64,000 nucleotides of DNA from Myxocyprinus asiaticus (GCF_019703515.2 NC_059388.1:6847979-6911978); one strand, 5' to 3'; shown: positions 45,396 to 59,150, counted from the stretch's first letter. The notes: a model not told the origin generated them from the letters alone. Numbers and translations: made by a program.

Positions 45396-46250
45396 AAAAA
45401 AGGAACCGTTTAACTTTAAGGTACTGTATAAGGTACATCACTGGGGTGGTACCCTAAAGGGGAATTTTCTGTACCTCTAGTTAAAATGTAAAACTAATTT
45501 CAGGTTCGTAATTTGTAAAAGGACCAATTGTGTACCTTCAAAGGTAAATTTGTATGTTTTGTTCCTCTGGGAACTAAAAAAACTATACTTTTTGTCTCCC
45601 TAAAGGGATAGTTCACCCTAAAATCTAAATTCTCTGATCATTTAGCTACTGACTTTCACACATCCCAGATGTGTATGACTTCCTTTTTTCTTCTTTTCTG
45701 AAGAATTTCTCTGCTCTGTAGGTCCATACAATGCAAGAGAATGGTGACCAGACCTTTCAAGCTCCAAAAATCACAGAAATGACCCCAGTGGTTTAATATA
45801 TGTTTTTTAAGCGATGCAATTACTTTGGGTGAGAAACAAATCAATATTTAAGTAAATTTTTACTATAAATCTCCACTTTCACATCCTGAAAGTGAAAGTG
45901 GAGATATATAGTAAAAATGGACTTAAATATTTATTTGTTTCTCACGCACACCTATTTTATCGCTTATGAAGACATTTGACCACTGGAGTCATATGCTACC
46001 TTTATGTGATTTTTGGAGCTTAAAAGTTCTGGTCACCATTCACTTGCATTGTGAGGACACACAGAGCTGAAAAATTCTTCTAAAAATCTTTGCTTGTGTT
46101 CTGCAGAAGAAAGAAAGTCATACACATCTGGGATGGCATGAGGTTGAGTAAATGATGAGAGAATTTTTATTTTTGGGTGAACTGTCCCTTTAAGGGTACA
46201 AATATATACCCAAAACAAGGGTACTACCCAGTGACGGCTTGTCGGCTTCT
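45396..46250. mobile_element. GGTACC-rich MITE with a nested AAAGGGATAGTTCACC MITE
   Basis: Outer sequence (AAGGTACTGTATAAGGTAC at the left, AAGGGTACTACCCAGTGAC at the right) matches a repeat type common in fish. It is interrupted by a 599-bp MITE at about 45597-46195 with ends TAAAGGGATAGTTCACCC and GGGTGAACTGTCCCTTTAA. The centre of the inner MITE (45836-45950) is a long hairpin, with arms sharing AAATCTCCACTTTCA. Confidence 0.65.
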
Positions 46251-47475
46251 CACACGTGTCATTGTCAATGTAAGTCTCTAAGCTCTTAAAAAAACTCTTT
46301 CTGTCTGGTGCAGCTGAAATAAACATATAGCAGCTCCAATTGCTTATTTGACATGATCCCGCTAAGCTCTCTGTGTCTTTATATAGAGCCATAATTCTCT
46401 AGCAGCAGATTAGTTCACTGAGGTGACTTAGCACAGCTGGCCAACAACGCATTTACAAAATACCCATGGACCCATTCCCACGGTATCCCATTTAGTACCA
46501 CAATGCTTGATCACATAATCAATTAGCATCAATTATAAAATGAATAGTTCCAGTCTTGGATGCTGATTGGCTAATACAGTGATCTAGTTGTACTAAAATA
46601 CATTATATAGTAACAGCTGTTTACCTACAGGTAGCTACTGTTTATATCACTGCAAAGCACCTATAGATGCAAACATTAACTTACGTTTACATGCCAGGAA
46701 ATATATCATCTACCGTAGTGGTTCTCAAATGGTTTTGAATGCATGTATTTTTTTATATTTTATTTTTGCAGCACAAGGTGCCAATGCTAATCTTTAAACA
46801 CAGACAGCTGGGTACATTCACATCTCACCGTGATGGTTTGGGTCAGTTGTTCTCGTAAAACCCTGAGTCAGTTCTTTTGTCCCCATGCCGATTAGTTCTC
46901 ATGAGGACAGGAAGAGCAGTTTCTAATCTTGTCAGTCAAAGCTGACCCAGGTACAGATTTACCTGCGTCACAGACCTAAAAAGACAACAATGCTACGTGC
47001 TCCGTAAGGCCTCTCAGGAGAGACAGAAAGCGACCTGACTACAATTTTATCTTGATAGAGACTGAATTGCACCTTGAACTCTACACAAAACTCCTCTGTG
47101 CCACAGGGTCTGTTAAAGGAATGGTTCAGACTCAATGCAAGTTCTATTACCTCAATGACAAAACAATTGCATTGCACTTTCAATGGAAGTCTATGAGGCA
47201 AAGCATTCCAGAGGGCCTTAAAGACCAAAATGTGAAGCTTGTATTTTTGTTAAAGCATTTGTATTATTTCTTATGAACAAAAATTTTGTTATTTGAGCTA
47301 AAAAAGTCATCCTTTTATTTATTAATGATCTACATTTTGATGTTGTCAATACGTCAGTATTGTACGTTTGCAAACAACAAAAGCTATAGCAAATGTATGT
47401 TTGCAACAACCACATTTAAAATAAGAATATATATGAAAACTCAAGAGATAGCATTGTCATATAATCATGATTAAT
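46251..47475. other. intergenic with a possible MITE fragment
   Basis: GTTAAAGGAATGGTTCAGAC at 47112 resembles the start of a MITE family common in fish; no clear partner end was found. Otherwise nothing recognised. Confidence 0.35.
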
Positions 47476-47479
47476 TATC

Positions 47480-50165
47480 ATGATGGCGCCGCGGATGGCT
47501 GCCTCGGTGTGGAGCTCCTCAGTTCTTTTGTTGTTTTTGTTTGTTTGTCCTGTGTTTAGTAATCTTTTTCCAGTCAGTTTTAACAGAGACGAACTGCTGA
47601 ACATTCAACAGCATATATCAGACAATCTTTTCCCGGTTTTCGAATATTCAGACGTTTTGCTAGACATCTTAGTTGGAGGCGCAGCTCTGCTATTCAAGAG
47701 ACGCAGGCAAGGGAGACGAGCCGGTGCGCTGGTCAAACTCTGTCGGCACGGATTTCGAACAGCGCTGCCGAGTATTCACTTAGCGAATCTCCGCTCTCTT
47801 CCTAACAAAACAGACGAACTATATCTCCTCACCCGCACAAACAAGGACTTTTCAATCTCTGCTGCCTTGTGCTTCACAGAAACCTGGCTGAGTGAAGCCA
47901 TTCCGGACAGCGCGTTACATCTGCCGGGCTTTTAGCTGTTCAGAGCGGATCGCATCGTGGAGTTAACGGGGAAAACGAGAGGCGGTGGAACATGCTTTTA
48001 TATCAATGAAAGTTGGTGTACAGATGTAACAACGTTAAAGAGGATGTGCTGTCCTAATTTGGAAGCATTCTTTATTAACTGTAAGCCTTTCTACTCGCCA
48101 CGGGAGTTTTCCTCGTTTAGCCTGGTGAGTGTGTATATCGAACCAAACGCGTGTTTGAACACAGCGCTACAAAAGCTGACTGATCAAATCACAGACTTGG
48201 AACAACAATACCCGGACTCAGTTATTATTATTCTTGGGGATTTTAACAAAGCAAATCACACACGTGAACTGACCAAATACAAACAGCACATCACATGCCC
48301 CACCAGAGACAGGAACATACTGGATCATTGTTACACAACAAAAAAGGATGCATAATGCTCCATCCCTAGAGCAGCTTTGGGACTCTCTGATCACTGTCTG
48401 GTTCATCTTATTCCAACCTACAGGCAGAAATTAAAATCAACCAAGCCAGTAGTAAGGACTGTAAAGAGATGGACCAATGAAGCAGAGTGGGAACTACAAG
48501 CCTGCTTTGATTGCATGGATTGGAGTATTTTTGAGGCTGCAGCCACAGACCTGGATGAGCTCACATGTGCATTCCTACTAGGACTTATTTAAAGTTCAAC
48601 AATGACAAACCGTGGTTTACAGCAGAGCTCAGGCAGCTTCATCAGGCCAAAGAGGATGCTTATAGGGGTGGGGATAAAGTCTTGTACAATCAGGCCAGGA
48701 ACACACTGAACAGGGAAATCAGAGTGGCTAAACGAACCTGCATCAGTGTGGAGTGGCATGAAACAACTCACAAATTACAGGACTCCTACCCCCAACCCTG
48801 TAGGGAACCAACAACTGGCTGATGACCTGAAAGTGTTCTACTGCAGATTTGAAAGGCCCAATCTCACACCCCACACCCATTCTGACCTTCACTTCACACA
48901 AACACCAACACCTCCTGCAACCCCCCTCCTCCCCCCTCCAGCTACTCAACCTGCACTTAAGATCTGTGAAGATGATGTGAGCCACGTCTTTCTGAAATAA
49001 AAGACGAGGAAGTCTTCAGGCCCAGATGGCGTCTCACCAGTGTGTCTTCGATCCTGTGCTAATCAGCTGGCCCCCATCTTCACACAGATCTTCAATAGAT
49101 CACTGGAGCAGTGTAAAGTCCCATGCTACTTCAAATGCTCAATCATTATTCCTGTCCCAAAGAAACCAAAAATCACAGGACTTAATGACTACAGACCTGT
49201 CGCCCTGATGTCTGTGGTCATGAAATCATTTGAGAGACTGGTGTTGGCCCACCTGAAGAACATCACTGGACCCTTTCTAGATGTCCTTCAATTTGCTTAT
49301 TGAGCAAACAGGTCTGTGGATGATGCAGTCAACATAGGATTGCATTATATCCTGCAACATCTGGACAGACCAGGGACATATGCAAGGATCCTTTTTGTGG
49401 ACTTCAGTTCGGCTTTCAACACCATCATCCCAGCTATACTCCAGAATAAATTACACCAACTCTCTGTTCCCATGTCTATCTGTCAGTGGATTACCAGCTT
49501 TCTGACGGACAGGCAGCAGCTTGTGAGACAGGGGAAATTCACTTCTAGCACCTGTACAATCAGCATTGGTGCCCCCCAGGGATGTGTGCTCTCCACACTT
49601 CTCTTCTCCCTCTACACCAATGACTGCATCGCCAAGGATCCCTCTGTCAAGCTCCTGAAGTTTGCAGACGACACCACTGTCATCGGCCTCATCCGAGATG
49701 ACGATGAGTCTGCATACAGAAGGGAGGTTGAACAGCTGGCTGTCTGGTGCAGTCAAAACAACCTTGAGCTGAACACGCTCAAAATGGTGGAGATCATTGT
49801 GGACTTTAGGAGAAACACCCCAACACTGACCCCCCTCATCATTCTAAACAGCACTGTGGCAGCAGTGGAGTCATTCAGGTTCCTGGGCACTACCATCTCA
49901 CAGGACTTGAAGTGGGAGACCCACATTGACTCCATTGTGAAAAAGGCCCAGCAGAGGTTGTACTTCCTTCGCCAGCTGAGGAAATTCAACCTGCCACAGG
50001 TGCTGCTGATACAGTTTTACTCAGCAGTCATTAAGTCTGTCCTCTGCATGTCAATAACTGTCTGATTTGGTTCAGCTATGAAATCAGACATCAGAAGACT
50101 ACAAAGGACAGTTCAGACTGCTGAGAGGATTATTGGTTGCCCCCTGCCCCCCCCCCCCTTCAAGA
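47480..50165 (+). pseudogene. LINE endonuclease-reverse transcriptase with stops and frameshifts
   Basis: Order: APE-type endonuclease with LANLRSLPNKTDEL, CFTETWLS (metal-binding Glu), GKTRGGGTCFYIN, IILGDFNKA and GLSDHCLVH. Then a linker, then the reverse transcriptase with KPKITGLNDYRPVALMS, FVDFSSAFNTI, GAPQGCVLS and the catalytic FADDTTVIG near 49662-49688, ending FLRQLRKFNLP. Breaks include stops at about 47933, 48352, 48591 and 49301 and several frame changes, so it is dead although all catalytic motifs remain. The longest open part is 49316-50065 (249 residues). Confidence 0.92.
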
Positions 50166-50446
50166 ACTATACACTTCCAGAGTGAGGAAAAAGGCTGGAA
50201 AAATCACTCTGGACCCCACTCACCCTGCCCACTACCTTTTTGAACTGTTGCCTTCTGGCCGACACTTCAGAGCTCTGAGCACTAGAACCATCAGGCACAG
50301 GAACAGTTTTTAGTCTTTCTGATATTTATCCAACACATCCAACCACTTCTGCCATTTCATTCCTCTGAAAAAAAAAAAAACATTTGCACTGTACATAACA
50401 GATTTGTATTTGCACTGTACATAACAGATTGTATTATATTTGCACT

Positions 50447-50500
50447 ACCCATGTGTATGTGTGTATGTATGTATGTATGTATGTGTGTGTCTGTACGTAT
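50447..50500. repeat. (GTAT)n/(GT)n microsatellite
   Basis: GTATGTATGTATGTATGT and flanking GT runs in the LINE 3' region. Confidence 0.9.
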
Positions 50501-51079
50501 GTGTATAATTATTTTTTATTTTTTATTATTATCTATGTCTTGCTGCTGTTTTTGTATTGTTTTTGTATTATTGTACACTGGAAGCTCCTGTCACCAAGAC
50601 AAATTCCTTGTATGTGTAAGCATACTTAGCAATAAAGCTGATTCTGATTCTGATAAAAGGAGGAAAAACATTGAATGTAGCATTGCACAGCCACAGGAAA
50701 GGCTAGTAAGCGAGTTTATCACAAGTCTCATGTTAGCGCGTATAACGTGGCTATATTTTTCAATACGGTGTGTATTTTAATGTTTATCCTGCTGCAATGT
50801 CTTGCGCCATAGACCTCCATCATAAGTGCATTACTGTAAATACTATCTGCTTGTTTTCACAAACTGGAAAGTGTCAAAATGATTGTCTATGGTATTCAAC
50901 AGCATGTCACAAATACGATCGATAGAGAGTAATTTCATTCCAGGTACTGAACTCAGAAAATTCATTTATTCAAATTCAGGTCAGAGGGTGCAGAAATGTG
51001 TCAGAGGGAACATGACAAAGAGTGAGAGGCCACCAGCATCAACTGCGTATGACTCCATTATCAGCTAGAAGATGACATC

Positions 51080-53232
51080 TTTTATGTCTTTATGGTCTGT
51101 TATGAGGTACCTATAGAGGTACTAATTATTGGACCAAAAACCTCTAAAAATAAGCCGCTAAAATATAATTTGACTCTCGATGAATGTACTGTTTCATAGT
51201 CTTCAACAGCGAAGAACTTAGGTGTTATATTTGATACCAATCTGTCCTTTGAAGATCAGATTACCAATGTTTGTAGAACAGCATTCGTCCTCTCGGTCGC
51301 TGATGCCGAAAAACTAATTCATACGTACATGACCTCAAGATTAGATTATTGTAATGCATTACTGGGAGGATGTCCAGCAAGATCAATAAATAAACTTCAA
51401 TTGGTTCAAAATGCAGCAGCCAGAGTGCTGACTAGAACCAAGAAATATGATCATATTAGCCCCATTTTATTAGTGTTACATTGGCTACCAGTTCAATTTC
51501 GTATTAATTTTAAAATTCTGTTAATTACGTACAAAGTTTTGAATGGTCTAGCTCCACAGTACTTAAGCAACCTTCTGACACGCTATATTCCATCACGTTC
51601 ATTACGATCGCAAAATTCTGGCCTGTTAAATGTTCCTAGAATATCAAAATCCACAAAAGGAGGTAGATCCTTTTCATATTTGGTTCCTTAACTATGGAAT
51701 AGTCTCTCTAACACTGTTCGAGATGCAGACACACTCACTCAGTTTAAGTCTAGACTAAAGACTCATCTATTTGGCCAGGCATACACCTAATTTATCCTTC
51801 AACTCACAATTAGGCTGCTTTAGTTAGGTCTGCCGGAACCAGAAACCAGAAACATTGATCGTGATCTATAACTCTGCATTAAATTGAATGGCATTGTCAT
51901 GTGTATTTTGTTGACTCATGTCTTTTATTTTGAAAAGTATAGTTCCTATTCCCTTGTCATGTGATTTCATGACTCCCCTCCATGTTCATGTGTCATGTTT
52001 TCAATGGTTTATTGTTTAATTATCTTGTTATCAGTTCTGTTTGTTCATTGGTTTATGATCCCTCATGTCCATGTATTTAAGCCTCATGTTTTCGGTTGTG
52101 TCTTTGTCAAGTATTAAATGTGTATGTGCATAGTAACATTGTTTATAGTCGAGTCATGTTATAGTCAAGTTCATGTTTATGTTTTATGTTTCACGTTTGT
52201 AGTTAGGGTTACTGGTTAGCATTTTTGTACATAAACTGCACTTGGGTTCTTTATCTTCACGTCTTCGTCATTGCCAGTGCCAGCACACGTTACAGGCATC
52301 TACGCTAATATTATTCTGTTTGTTTCCCTGTCTCAACCTTGGGACTCCTATCCTGAGGTAACCAGAACCAGCTGGATCCAGCTCCATTCCTGCTTCGTGT
52401 TGGACTCCACTGCTACGTGTCACTGAGTGATGATGACTAATAGCAGCCGGTGCCAGCCAAACATCACTTCAGTCTATTACGATGGACTTCAGAGGATGAA
52501 CTGATGCCATCTCCAACCATAAGACATGGGATACTTCATATGCCATTGCCTGAACCTTGGACTTAGGATAGACCTCACTGAAATTACCAGCCAGGTTGAA
52601 CTGCGATGCACCTAACTGATCTCTACTTACATCACCTCGGTCTAATGATGGACTACACTCTTAAAATGGAATACATAGACTATCAATTAATTGCCAACAA
52701 AACACTTCATCAGCCAACTAACAAGGACAATTGCTTGTATGTGAATTTCTGCAGTTAATCCAGGATGGACTTCAAAGACATTAGTCATTAATCTTACAGT
52801 TCATACAAAATCTTTGTTTAAACACTGACCCTTAACACTTACTTTAGTTTAATCATTTTAAACCATGACTTGCACTGTACATATATAATATTGGCATTAT
52901 ATTCATGATGTTAGCCAGAGGGGAACTGGCCCCCACAGTGAGCCTGGTTTCTCCCAAGGTTATTTTTCTCCATTAACCAACATCTTATGGAGTGTTGTGT
53001 TCCTTGCCACAGTCACCTTCGGCTTGCTCACTGGGGTTATAAATACAATTATTATTTAATTACTTATTTTTAAACACAATTCACAATTGTATTTTATCAA
53101 ACTACACAATGACAACTCTAAGACATTAGATATTACAGTTTCATTTTCTGTTAATGCATGATCTTCTGTAAAGCTACTTTGAAACGATGTGTGTTGTAAA
53201 AGGCGCTATACAGATGAAAGTGACTTGACTTG
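51080..53232 (+). mobile_element. 5'-truncated L2-like LINE, split by a solo LTR
   Basis: From about 51105 the reading gives SSTAKNLGVIFDTNLSFEDQ, then (51329-51691) TSRLDYCNALLGGCP, LQLVQNAAARVLTRTKKYDH, LHWLPVQFRINFKILLITYK and GLAPQYLSNLL, the C-terminus of L2-type reverse transcriptases. The 3' UTR continues to GAAAGTGACTTGACTTG at 53214-53232, a TGACT-type tail. Block 51895-52294 is a foreign insertion. The reverse transcriptase core is missing, so this is a truncated copy. Confidence 0.85.
51895..52294 (+). mobile_element. solo LTR, 400 bp, with 5-bp target duplication
   Basis: It begins TGTCATGTG and ends CACGTTACA, the TG...CA borders of an LTR. GGCAT occurs immediately before (51890-51894) and after (52295-52299). 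The host LINE 3' UTR reads through if the insert is removed. A TATTTAAG box lies near 52073-52080. No internal retroviral or retrotransposon genes are present, so it is a recombination-derived solo LTR. Confidence 0.85.
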
Positions 53233-53239
53233 CTATGGC

Positions 53240-54000
53240 CAAATAAGGAAGCCTCAGTTCAGTTACACAGCATTTGTGACAAGCATGAGTCAAAAATGAA
53301 ACCAATATGATTAAGAGATTAAAGGTTGTGCATTCAATAAAGAGATAATCTAACATCCGTCACACGCTACTGCGGCCACCTCGTACTATACTGTAAAACA
53401 ATAAATTCAAAACAAGATGCACAGTATGAAAAAAAGATGCAGTGGACAGATGCATAAATGTGTTTATTTAATTTTTTTTTTTTTATCTATGGGCACTTTT
53501 AGCCCTATGCACTTTAGAAAATAACATCTCACACTTTTCACAATCTCACTAGTTTATTTAATTTGTCTACTAAAAGTGTCCAACAGTGGATTTACATGCA
53601 TCAGGAAAATTTTTCATTTTTGTTTATTTCCATAACATCTCAAATTATGTATGTTGTTGGATAACTTTTTGCAATGCAAATGACATAGTAAACATTATTT
53701 GGAATAAAATGATGTTGTGGTGAAAATTACACAACAACTGAGGCACAGTTTTGTCATAATTTGTAAAAAAAAACAAAAAAAAACTTTTTCACACAATACA
53801 AAGTAAATTTGGTTTATATTCATTTCACTTGTGTAGATTATTATAGTTTTACAAAATGCAATATTTTTTAATGATTTTCATATTTTAAGATTGAAAGTAT
53901 GGGTGGGACAAGGGTAAGACAATAAAATCAAATCAATACATAAAAAAATCTGAAAAGCTGCAAAAATGATGAAGGCAACTGCAAAAAGTTTCCAGACAGT
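53240..54000. other. intergenic, A/T-rich, nothing recognised
   Basis: No coding, RNA or repeat ends recognised apart from short A and T runs. Confidence 0.4.
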
Positions 54001-55640
54001 TTAAATTTACATTTATTCATTTAGCAGACACTTTTATACAAAATGACTTACAAATGAGGAATACAGCAAAAGCTCTTTGTCATAAAGGAGGCAATAACAT
54101 GAACAGTACTGCAAAACAACATTTCAAAGAGAAGTACAAGTAAGAACATACGAGACAGTGGTGAAAAAGTGAGTTTTTTTCTTTCTTTTTTTTTTTACGA
54201 AAAAACTAGACAGTGCATTAGTAGGATTTGGCCAAGTGCTCACGAAACAGATGCTTCTTTATATGTTTCTTGAAAATAGTTAAAGGAACCAGCTGCCCAG
54301 GCGGAGTTCGAATGGTCATTCTACCAGCGAGGAATGGTGGAAGTGAAAGTTGAGAAAGCCACTGTGAGATGACACCATGAGGCCCCGTTCACCCACCAGT
54401 TGCAAGCTTCTGGAGGGTACATAGACTTGAAGTAGTGAGTGTACATAAAGTGGTGTCACACCAGTGGTTGTTCTGTAAGACGAGCTTCAATGCCTTGAAC
54501 TCGATGCTAAGAACCAATGGTAGCCAGTGCAGTTTGATGAAGAGAGCTGGGAGATGATAAACCAAAAGCGACGCAACATTCTGGATTAATTGCAGAGGTT
54601 TAACTGTACATGCAGGAAGCCCAGCCAGAAGAGCATTGCAGTAGTCTAGATATGACAAGAGCTTAGACAAGAAGTTGTGTAGCATGCTCAAATAGGAAAG
54701 GTCTGATCTTTCTAATGTTGTACAGTGCAATTCTGCATGATCGAGCTGTCTGTGCAATGTGGTCTGTGAACTTCAACTGATTGTCAAACACAACACCAAG
54801 ATTTATGGTTGTCCTGGATGGTGGAATCATTGACTAGTCTAGCTGAATGGTGAAGTTATGTTGTATAGCTGGGCTCGCTGTAACAACGACAAGTTCCATC
54901 TTTGCTCGGTTCAGTTGGAGCTGGTGTTTTTCCATCCAGTACGAGATGTCTACCAGGCAGGCTGAGATCCGTGCAGCAACCATAGGATCATCAGGCTGGA
55001 ATGAGAGGTAGAGTTGTGTGTCATCAGCAAAGCAATGACAGAAAAAGCCACATGTCTGAATGACAGGTCCCAGTGATGTCATGTAAATGGAGAAGAGGAC
55101 TGGCCTAAGCACTGAACCCTGTGGTATGCCGGTAGCTAGTCTGTGTGACTTGGACAAGACACCCTGAAGGACCTACCTGTGAGCTAAGACTCAAACCAGC
55201 GGAGTGTGGTTCCCGTAATGCCCATGGTTGAGAAGGTGGAAAGGACGATCTGGTGGTGTACCATGTCGAAAGGAGCAGACAAATCTAGCAGAATGAGAAC
55301 AGACTATTTGGATTCTGCTCTTGCCAGCCGTAGAGCTTCGTTGACAAACAGCTATTTTTTAAGCCAGATTGGTTGCTGTCTAGCAGATTGTTCTGGATGA
55401 GAAAAGAGGAGACCTGGTTGAACACGGCTTGTTCAAGTGCTTTTGCTATGAAGGGGAGGAGAGAAACTGGTCTGTAATGTTCAAAGAGTGCATGGTTCAG
55501 CATGGGTTTCTTAACCAGTGGGGTTACTCAAGCCTGCTGTAAGGTGGGTTTTTCAACTACAGTGGTTCAAGCTGTAGGAATGCCATGGTGCCTGCGGAAA
55601 TGTTAACAGCAAGATGGTATAAAACTGTGCATTTCTTGTC
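54001..55640 (-). pseudogene. L2-like LINE reverse transcriptase remnant, minus strand
   Basis: Minus-strand blocks in order: HYRPVSLLPFIAKALEQAVF and FLIQNNLLDSNQSG (55503-55360), then SHRLATGIPQGSVLRPVLFS with catalytic FADDTQLYLSF (55157-54990), then SYLDYCNALLAGLP and LHWLPLVLSIEFKAL (54757-54470). Several frame breaks. The end at 54001 (TTTACATTTATTCATTTAGC, on the + strand) is the usual 3' tail of this LINE type, complementary orientation. It is independent of the + strand copy at 51080. Confidence 0.88.
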
Positions 55641-57517
55641 TATTACCACCTTCTGCTATATCAATGGCAGAAATAAGTGCAGTTTGAATAGGTAATTATT
55701 TGGGAAAGCACTGTTTAGAACTAAAAAGTAAATGTTTAATACCAGTAAAGTCTCACAAGTTTACATCAGATGGTTAAAATTTAGATATAATAGTTACAAA
55801 TTGGATGTATGAAATATGTATATGAAACCAGTGTGTATACTACCTGAGTGAGAATGAATGGAGGATAGAAAGAGAGAGAGAGAGAAGGTAGAGAGAAATA
55901 TGCCAATGTTAGATGCCTAGGCCACACATGAGCATAAATGCACACTTTGATAACACTAAAACATTAAACATTAAAACATTTTGTTTTGTTTACACCATTT
56001 ACTTCTGCATTTGTGCGTACTTTTGTCAGTGCATCCTCAAATGTTTGTGAAAGACAGGTTCGGATGTTTTGTAACTCAGTTAAATCAGTTTTGCTTGTGC
56101 AATTGTAGTTATGACAACTGTACATCATTTAAACACAGTTAACCTGGGGTCAGTGCTTCATAATCAAATACCCGTTCTTATTTTCATCCATTAGCACGGC
56201 TGATAAGTTTGCACTCACCTGAGTTTTGACAGCTCAGGACTCCAGGGACAGTTGTTAAATGACATTCAGAGACTGGTTTGGATTTACTGATGCACACAGT
56301 CACTCCTTTGAGGCTGGATGTGAAGTCAGACAGAAAAAAAGGAGGAACTAAACCAAGCCTCATCTAGTGAATGTGAGAAGTGTCACGTCCACCTGAATGC
56401 TTGTACTCCACTCCTTTCTCCATCCCTCTCTTTCACTCCTCCCAGCTTATTCTTCCTCCACTGTAAAAATGTAGTCACTTATCGAGAGAACTGGTAAAGC
56501 TTTGGAGCTAATGAGACCCAAACGTCATCTTTTTTTCCCTCAGCACTGTAAAGAAATAAAGAAAAAGAACAAACTTTGTTGTTGGCATGGCAAAAACTTT
56601 AAACAGTAGATGGATGGATGGATCTTCCATGGAAACCCTGAAAGATGGCAAGTTATTACTATACTATACATATAGCCCCTTGTGAATAAAAAAGGATGCT
56701 GACTAAGCTTTTCTGTTTCATTTGTGTGTTTTCATTGGCAACGTGCAGTTGAAAGCGGGTTTACATTGAGGCGGAGAGACAGAGAGTGAGTACGTGAGTC
56801 TGAACACTCTGGGATTAATTATTCAGCCATGAATGACGGATAAAGAGAAAAAAGGAAGGGCAAACGTGAAAGAGAGCAGCATGCCACACGAGGACAGTTG
56901 TGCCAGCTTGCCATCTCTGACTGTATCTTAATACCCAATGAACCCAGTGATCTATTAATCCTTATAGACTGAGGGAAAACAAGGATTCTGTACATTTCAG
57001 TGTATTACACATACATTATTTATACTGTTTTCAGACTATTTTTTTTTTAAACTACAGGCACTTTTATTTACCAGGGGTTGATTTTTATTAAAACTAAAAG
57101 ATTTTAACGTTTAGTTATACACTGTAAAAAGTGGAAGCATGCAATTGTTCCCTTAAGGATGTTTTTATTACCTGATCTAACCCTCTAAAAATGACTTGGC
57201 CTAATTTACCTTGATTAAGTCATATTAAATGATGTTTTTAAATATTTTAAGAAATTATCCAGTTTTTGAAAATAAAATAAATTCAAGAAATTTAACAAAA
57301 TCACCATTAAACCATGTTACCACATGAAGCACATTTTTAGGTTTCTGAACAAAACTTTTTTTCTAACATTGTAATGTTACATTTACAATGGGCACCTCTT
57401 TTATTAACCTCTATTAGGTCACATTTCATCTCAGCCCTCCTCCTCCTCCTCCCACATCCTCTCTATCAGCTGATGGCTTTGCCACTTTTTTCACAGACTA
57501 AATAACATACATTAGTT
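55641..57517. other. intergenic, nothing recognised
   Basis: A (GA)n run lies near 55870-55886. No exon-like sequence found. Confidence 0.4.
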
Positions 57518-57930
57518 CAGTAGTTCGTATGTTAATGTAATCTTGTGTAAAAGCAGTAAACATATTTGGCTTGCTGTCTGTATACTGGAGGGCTCGGAGC
57601 TCGAGACTCAACTCGAGTCCTGATTACCCCCCTGGACTTTACTTATTTAGATAATGAATCTAGAGAATAGGTGGAGATGGGGTGGAGGTGGGATGTCAGG
57701 AGAGTTGTCACAGGAAGCAGGTAAGCAGCAGCTTATATACTCCTGCTCGTTGGCTGTGATTTGTCAGATTAAAATTAAAATGCTCCTCCCGAACCTCTGT
57801 TAATTAACTCCATTTCAGTAGTTCGTATATTAATGTAATCTTGTGTTAAAGCAGTAAACGTATTTGGCTTGCTGTCCGTATATTGGATGGCTCGGAGCTC
57901 AAGACTCGACTCGAGTCCTGATTACCCCCA
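57518..57930 (+). repeat. two direct copies of a 112-bp block
   Basis: 57521-57632 and 57821-57930 share CAGTAGTTCGTAT, AATGTAATCTTGTGT, TTTGGCTTGCTGTC and CTCGAGTCCTGATTACCCCC at over 90% identity, 300 bp apart. They may be repeated parts of one element's untranslated end. Confidence 0.7.
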
Positions 57931-58189
57931 GAAGGCATTAAGATGAAAGAACTATACCATGACTATGGCAGGAAGTATTTAGGACAGCAAGCCAGCAACA
58001 ATTCTATTTGGTAAATTGGCTTGGCGGATGCTTCTGAATTGTTCTTTCCCCCAAAATCTGTATAGAGGGAGTGCTTTACACGTTTGTTTGAAGATGCATT
58101 CTTGTACGATGGCTGGTCGAGAGGGCTACGCTGCAATTCGAACAAGAGACCACCACTCATCGTAGAAGTGGATGGGCTCACGGTATGCG

Positions 58190-59150
58190 AACAGGGAAGG
58201 TGAAAATGAGAGTTGGCTTGTGCTGCGTTCGAAAGGGAGGGTTCACACTGTGATTCAAATGGGAGACTGTTCTAAGAGAGAGAGCTTTAGCTCACAGCAT
58301 TTGAACAGGTAAGCCCAGCATGCATTCGAATGGGGAAGGTGAGAATGAGAGTTGGCTCGCACTGCATTCAAAAGGGAGGGCTCACACTGCGATTCAAATG
58401 GGAGACTGCTGTATGGAAAGAGAGAGCTCAAGGCATTCGAACGGGTAAGCACAGCAAGCAATCAAATGGGGAAAATTGGAACGAGAGTTGGTTTGCACTG
58501 CATTCGAAAGGGAGGGCTCACACTGCGATTCGAATGGGAGACTCTTCTATGGAGAGAGCGAGCTCACGGCATTCGAACGCGTAAGCCCAGCAAGCAGTCG
58601 AATGGGAAAAATGAGAGCGAGAGTTGGCTTGCACTGTGTTCGAAAGGGAGGGCTCACACTGCGATTTGAATGGGAGACTGTTCTATTGGGAGAGAGAGCT
58701 CACAGCATTCGAATGGGTAAGCCCAGCAAGCAGTCGAACGGGGAAAATGAGCACGAGAGTTGGTCACGCTGCATTCGAAAGGGAGGGCTCACACTGTGAT
58801 TCGAATGGGAGACTGCTCTATAGACAGAGAGAGCTCACTGCATTCGAACGGGTAAGCCCAGCAAGCAATCGAACTGGGAAAATGAGCACGAGAGTTGGTC
58901 ACGCTGCGTTCAAAAGAGAGGGCTCACACTGCGACTCAAATGGGAGACTGCTCTATAGAGAGAGAGAGCTCACTGCATTCGAACGTGTAAGCCCAGCAAG
59001 CAATCAAACTAGGAAAATGAGCACGAGAGTTGGTAGCGCTGTGTTCGAAAGGGAGGGCTCACAATGCGATTCCAATGGGAGACTGCTCTATAGAGAGAGA
59101 GCTCACTGCATTCGAATGGGTAAGCCCAGCAAGCAATCAAACCGGTGCCA
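58190..59150. repeat. 135-bp minisatellite rich in TTCGAA
   Basis: Seven diverged copies begin at the landmark GAGAGTTGG (about 58209, 58347, 58482, 58619, 58755, 58889, 59024), spacing 134-139 bp. Each has four TTCGAA-type boxes (for example GCATTCGAAAGGG, GATTCGAATGGG, GCATTCGAACGGG, AGTCGAACGGG). Because 135 is divisible by three, long open frames with 45-residue repeats appear (58624-59238, 204 codons). Copy-to-copy length changes break the phase earlier in the array, so I do not call a gene. Confidence 0.85.

Larger units (their letters stand above)
47476..50655 (+). mobile_element. near full-length non-LTR retrotransposon (L2/CR1-like)
   Basis: It begins with a GC-rich promoter-like stretch (ATGGCGCCGCGGATGG at 47481) and ends with AATAAA followed by a (GATTCT)n tail at about 50628-50655, typical of LINE 3' ends. 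The protein is endonuclease plus reverse transcriptase. Possible target duplications were not identified. A (GTAT)n microsatellite at 50447-50485 and a C-run at about 50148 lie in the 3' part. Confidence 0.85.
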
